A DNA stretch of 64,000 nucleotides from Mesorhizobium sp. M1B.F.Ca.ET.045.04.1.1 (GTDB lineage: Bacteria > Pseudomonadota > Alphaproteobacteria > Rhizobiales > Rhizobiaceae), in assembly GCF_003952465.1 (NCBI RefSeq), contig NZ_CP034448.1, forward strand, positions 558,001-622,000. The letters are read 5' to 3'. Position 1 is the stretch's first letter. Each line of letters starts with the position of its first letter. The notes below the pieces were generated by a model. It saw nothing but the letters and a program-made list of their open reading frames with translations, was not told where the DNA came from and did not search any database. Positions 63,050-64,000 of the stretch are shown here, one piece after another. Both the position numbers and the translations under genes were made by a program.

Positions 63050-63643
63050 TCACAGCATGCCGAAGGCAAGGCCGACGCCGACCGCCGCGCAGGCGGCGCC
63101 TGCGGCGCGTATCATGCTCCGGAAGCGCAGCCCAAGCCCAAGCGCAACCGCGATGCCGACGGTATGAAGAAGGGCCGTGGCGACGGCGAAACCCGCCATA
63201 TATTCGAGCCCGCCGGCATTCTCCGGCACTTCGGTGCCATGCGCATGGCCATGGAACAGGGCGAACAGGCCGATGATGGCGACGCCCGCCGAGACCGGCA
63301 GATCGACCGCCAGCGCGACCAGCAGGCCGAGCGCCACGACCGAAGCGAGGATACCCGGCTCGACGAAGGGCACCGGCACATGCAGCATGCCAAAAGCTGC
63401 GCCAGCCAGCATCACGCCGACGAAGGCGAGCGGCCATGCCCACACCGCCCTGCCGCCTTTCATCGCCGCCCACAGACCGACCGCGATCATCACCGTCATA
63501 TGATCGAGGCCGGACAGCGGGTGCATGAAGCCGGCCGTGAAGGAAGAGGTCGTGCCGGCCCCGACATGGGCATAGGCCGGCATCGCGGCGGCCAGAAAAA
63601 GGATCGCGGCGAGTGTGTTGCGTTTCGTGGATGCGGAGATCAT
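63050..63643 (-). CDS. HupE/UreJ family nickel transporter
   Basis: 197 residues from ATG 63643. A signal segment ends near [30 protein letters not shown] (about 41-59) carries the HPxxGxDH nickel motif, and [14 protein letters not shown] (about 128-141) the second histidine box. Six hydrophobic helices are expected. It imports nickel for urease, consistent with its position between the structural genes. Confidence 0.92.
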   Translation of the reverse strand: MISASTKRNTLAAILFLAAAMPAYAHVGAGTTSSFTAGFMHPLSGLDHMTVMIAVGLWAAMKGGRAVWAWPLAFVGVMLAGAAFGMLHVPVPFVEPGILASVVALGLLVALAVDLPVSAGVAIIGLFALFHGHAHGTEVPENAGGLEYMAGFAVATALLHTVGIAVALGLGLRFRSMIRAAGAACAAVGVGLAFGML

Positions 63644-63669
63644 GGGTCTGCCTTCCAATCTAGCAATGG

Positions 63670-63924
63670 TTACGCGGCCTTGCGGGGGCCGCAGCCCTCG
63701 GCCTTGAGCACACGGTTGGTCGATGCCGGGTATTTCTCCAGCCTTGCCGCCGGCCGGATCGGCCGCGGCGCAAAATTGCCGCCGCAGTTCGGGCAGACGC
63801 CGTCGAGCACGTTTTCCGCGCAGTCGGCGCAGAAGGTGCATTCGAACGTGCATATCCGGGCATCCGCCGCCTCCGGCGGCAGATCCTTGTCGCAGCATTC
63901 GCAATTGGGCCTGAGTTCCAGCAT
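63670..63924 (-). CDS. DUF1272 zinc-ribbon-like protein
   Basis: 84 residues. CECC, CTFECTFCADC and CPNCGG supply cysteine pairs for metal binding in the pattern of DUF1272. A basic tail ends RVLKAEGCGPRKAA. It sits between ureA and hupE/ureJ, as in several rhizobial urease clusters. Its function is not known. Confidence 0.85.
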   Translation of the reverse strand: MLELRPNCECCDKDLPPEAADARICTFECTFCADCAENVLDGVCPNCGGNFAPRPIRPAARLEKYPASTNRVLKAEGCGPRKAA

Positions 63925-63949
63925 CGGTCCTCTCTTCGCCTTATGGGCC

Positions 63950-64000
63950 TCACCTGATCGGTTCGTGCACGGTCACCAGCTTGGTGCCGTCGGGAAACGT
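63950..64000 (-). CDS. ureA: Urease subunit gamma, C-terminal end only
   Basis: The last 16 residues, TFPDGTKLVTVHEPIR, then TGA at 63950-63952, are the conserved C-terminus of UreA. The rest lies beyond the window edge. It is the upstream structural gene of the urease cluster. Confidence 0.9.
   Translation of the reverse strand, partial: TFPDGTKLVTVHEPIR

Overview
The window is a high-GC chromosomal or large-replicon segment of an alphaproteobacterium, most likely Rhizobiales and Mesorhizobium-like. The grounds are the GC-rich codon use, the many ABC uptake systems, the smo/mtlK polyol operon order, the ure order with accessory membrane genes, and several families of dispersed palindromic repeats typical of rhizobia. 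No tRNA, rRNA, CRISPR array, transposase or phage gene was seen. Species cannot be fixed by reading alone. || LAYOUT. 1-4.3 kb: tail of an unrecognised gene, a Gfo/Idh/MocA oxidoreductase and a sugar ABC ATPase on +, facing an FAH-family hydrolase and an SDR on - that look like the last two steps of non-phosphorylative L-fucose breakdown. 4.7-8.4 kb: a two-domain ALDH16-type aldehyde dehydrogenase and deoC. 8.8-9.6 kb: ferredoxin-NADP reductase. 9.8-13.6 kb: hyuA-hyuB, an ATP-dependent lactamase/hydantoinase pair. 13.9-16.1 kb: a divergent FAD-oxidase/HxlR cassette. 16.3-23.5 kb: a tightly overlapping six-gene leftward operon of molybdenum hydroxylase (FAD subunit, then fused 2Fe-2S/Mo subunit), 6-hydroxynicotinate reductase-like enzyme, UPF0280, DUF1185 and MarR. 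23.8-27.0 kb: nicotinamidase, a NhaD-like antiporter and an ornithine cyclodeaminase-like enzyme. 27.0-31.8 kb: a branched-chain-type ABC transporter whose second permease gene is frameshifted. 32-36.3 kb: a polytopic membrane protein, nicotinate phosphoribosyltransferase and an agmatinase-family ureohydrolase. 36.7-39.3 kb: MATE exporter and AraC regulator. 39.5-44.4 kb: a polyol/sugar ABC system with a xylitol/sorbitol-type dehydrogenase. 44.4-55.2 kb: a convergent smoEFGKS-mtlK-HAD sorbitol/mannitol operon, with a LysR gene, a DUF1127 gene, the SorC-type regulator and a second HAD gene. 55.3-64 kb: class II aldolase, then the urease cluster reading leftward (ureA end, DUF1272, hupE/ureJ, ureB, ureC, ureE, ureF, ureG), with two small secreted-protein genes on the opposite strand between ureB and ureC. 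|| HOW IT MAY WORK TOGETHER. The centre (9.8-35 kb) reads as a nicotinate/nicotinamide locus. pncA makes nicotinate and pncB salvages it to NAD. The Mo-hydroxylase plus 6-hydroxynicotinate reductase would send it into the reductive catabolic route known from Azorhizobium. HyuAB is a plausible enzyme for opening the lactam 1,4,5,6-tetrahydro-6-oxonicotinate. hyuA, the Mo-hydroxylase operon and the ABC binding-protein gene all carry a similar GTATRCAAAT-type box about 65-95 bp upstream of their starts, which suggests common control. The functional assignment is inference. || The most striking sequence-level observations are a palindromic repeat translated in frame inside the fused Mo-hydroxylase, a 5-bp duplication that breaks livM, paired GCAATTG half-sites with identical 19-bp spacing at two smo control regions, and a perfect 20-bp palindrome upstream of deoC.
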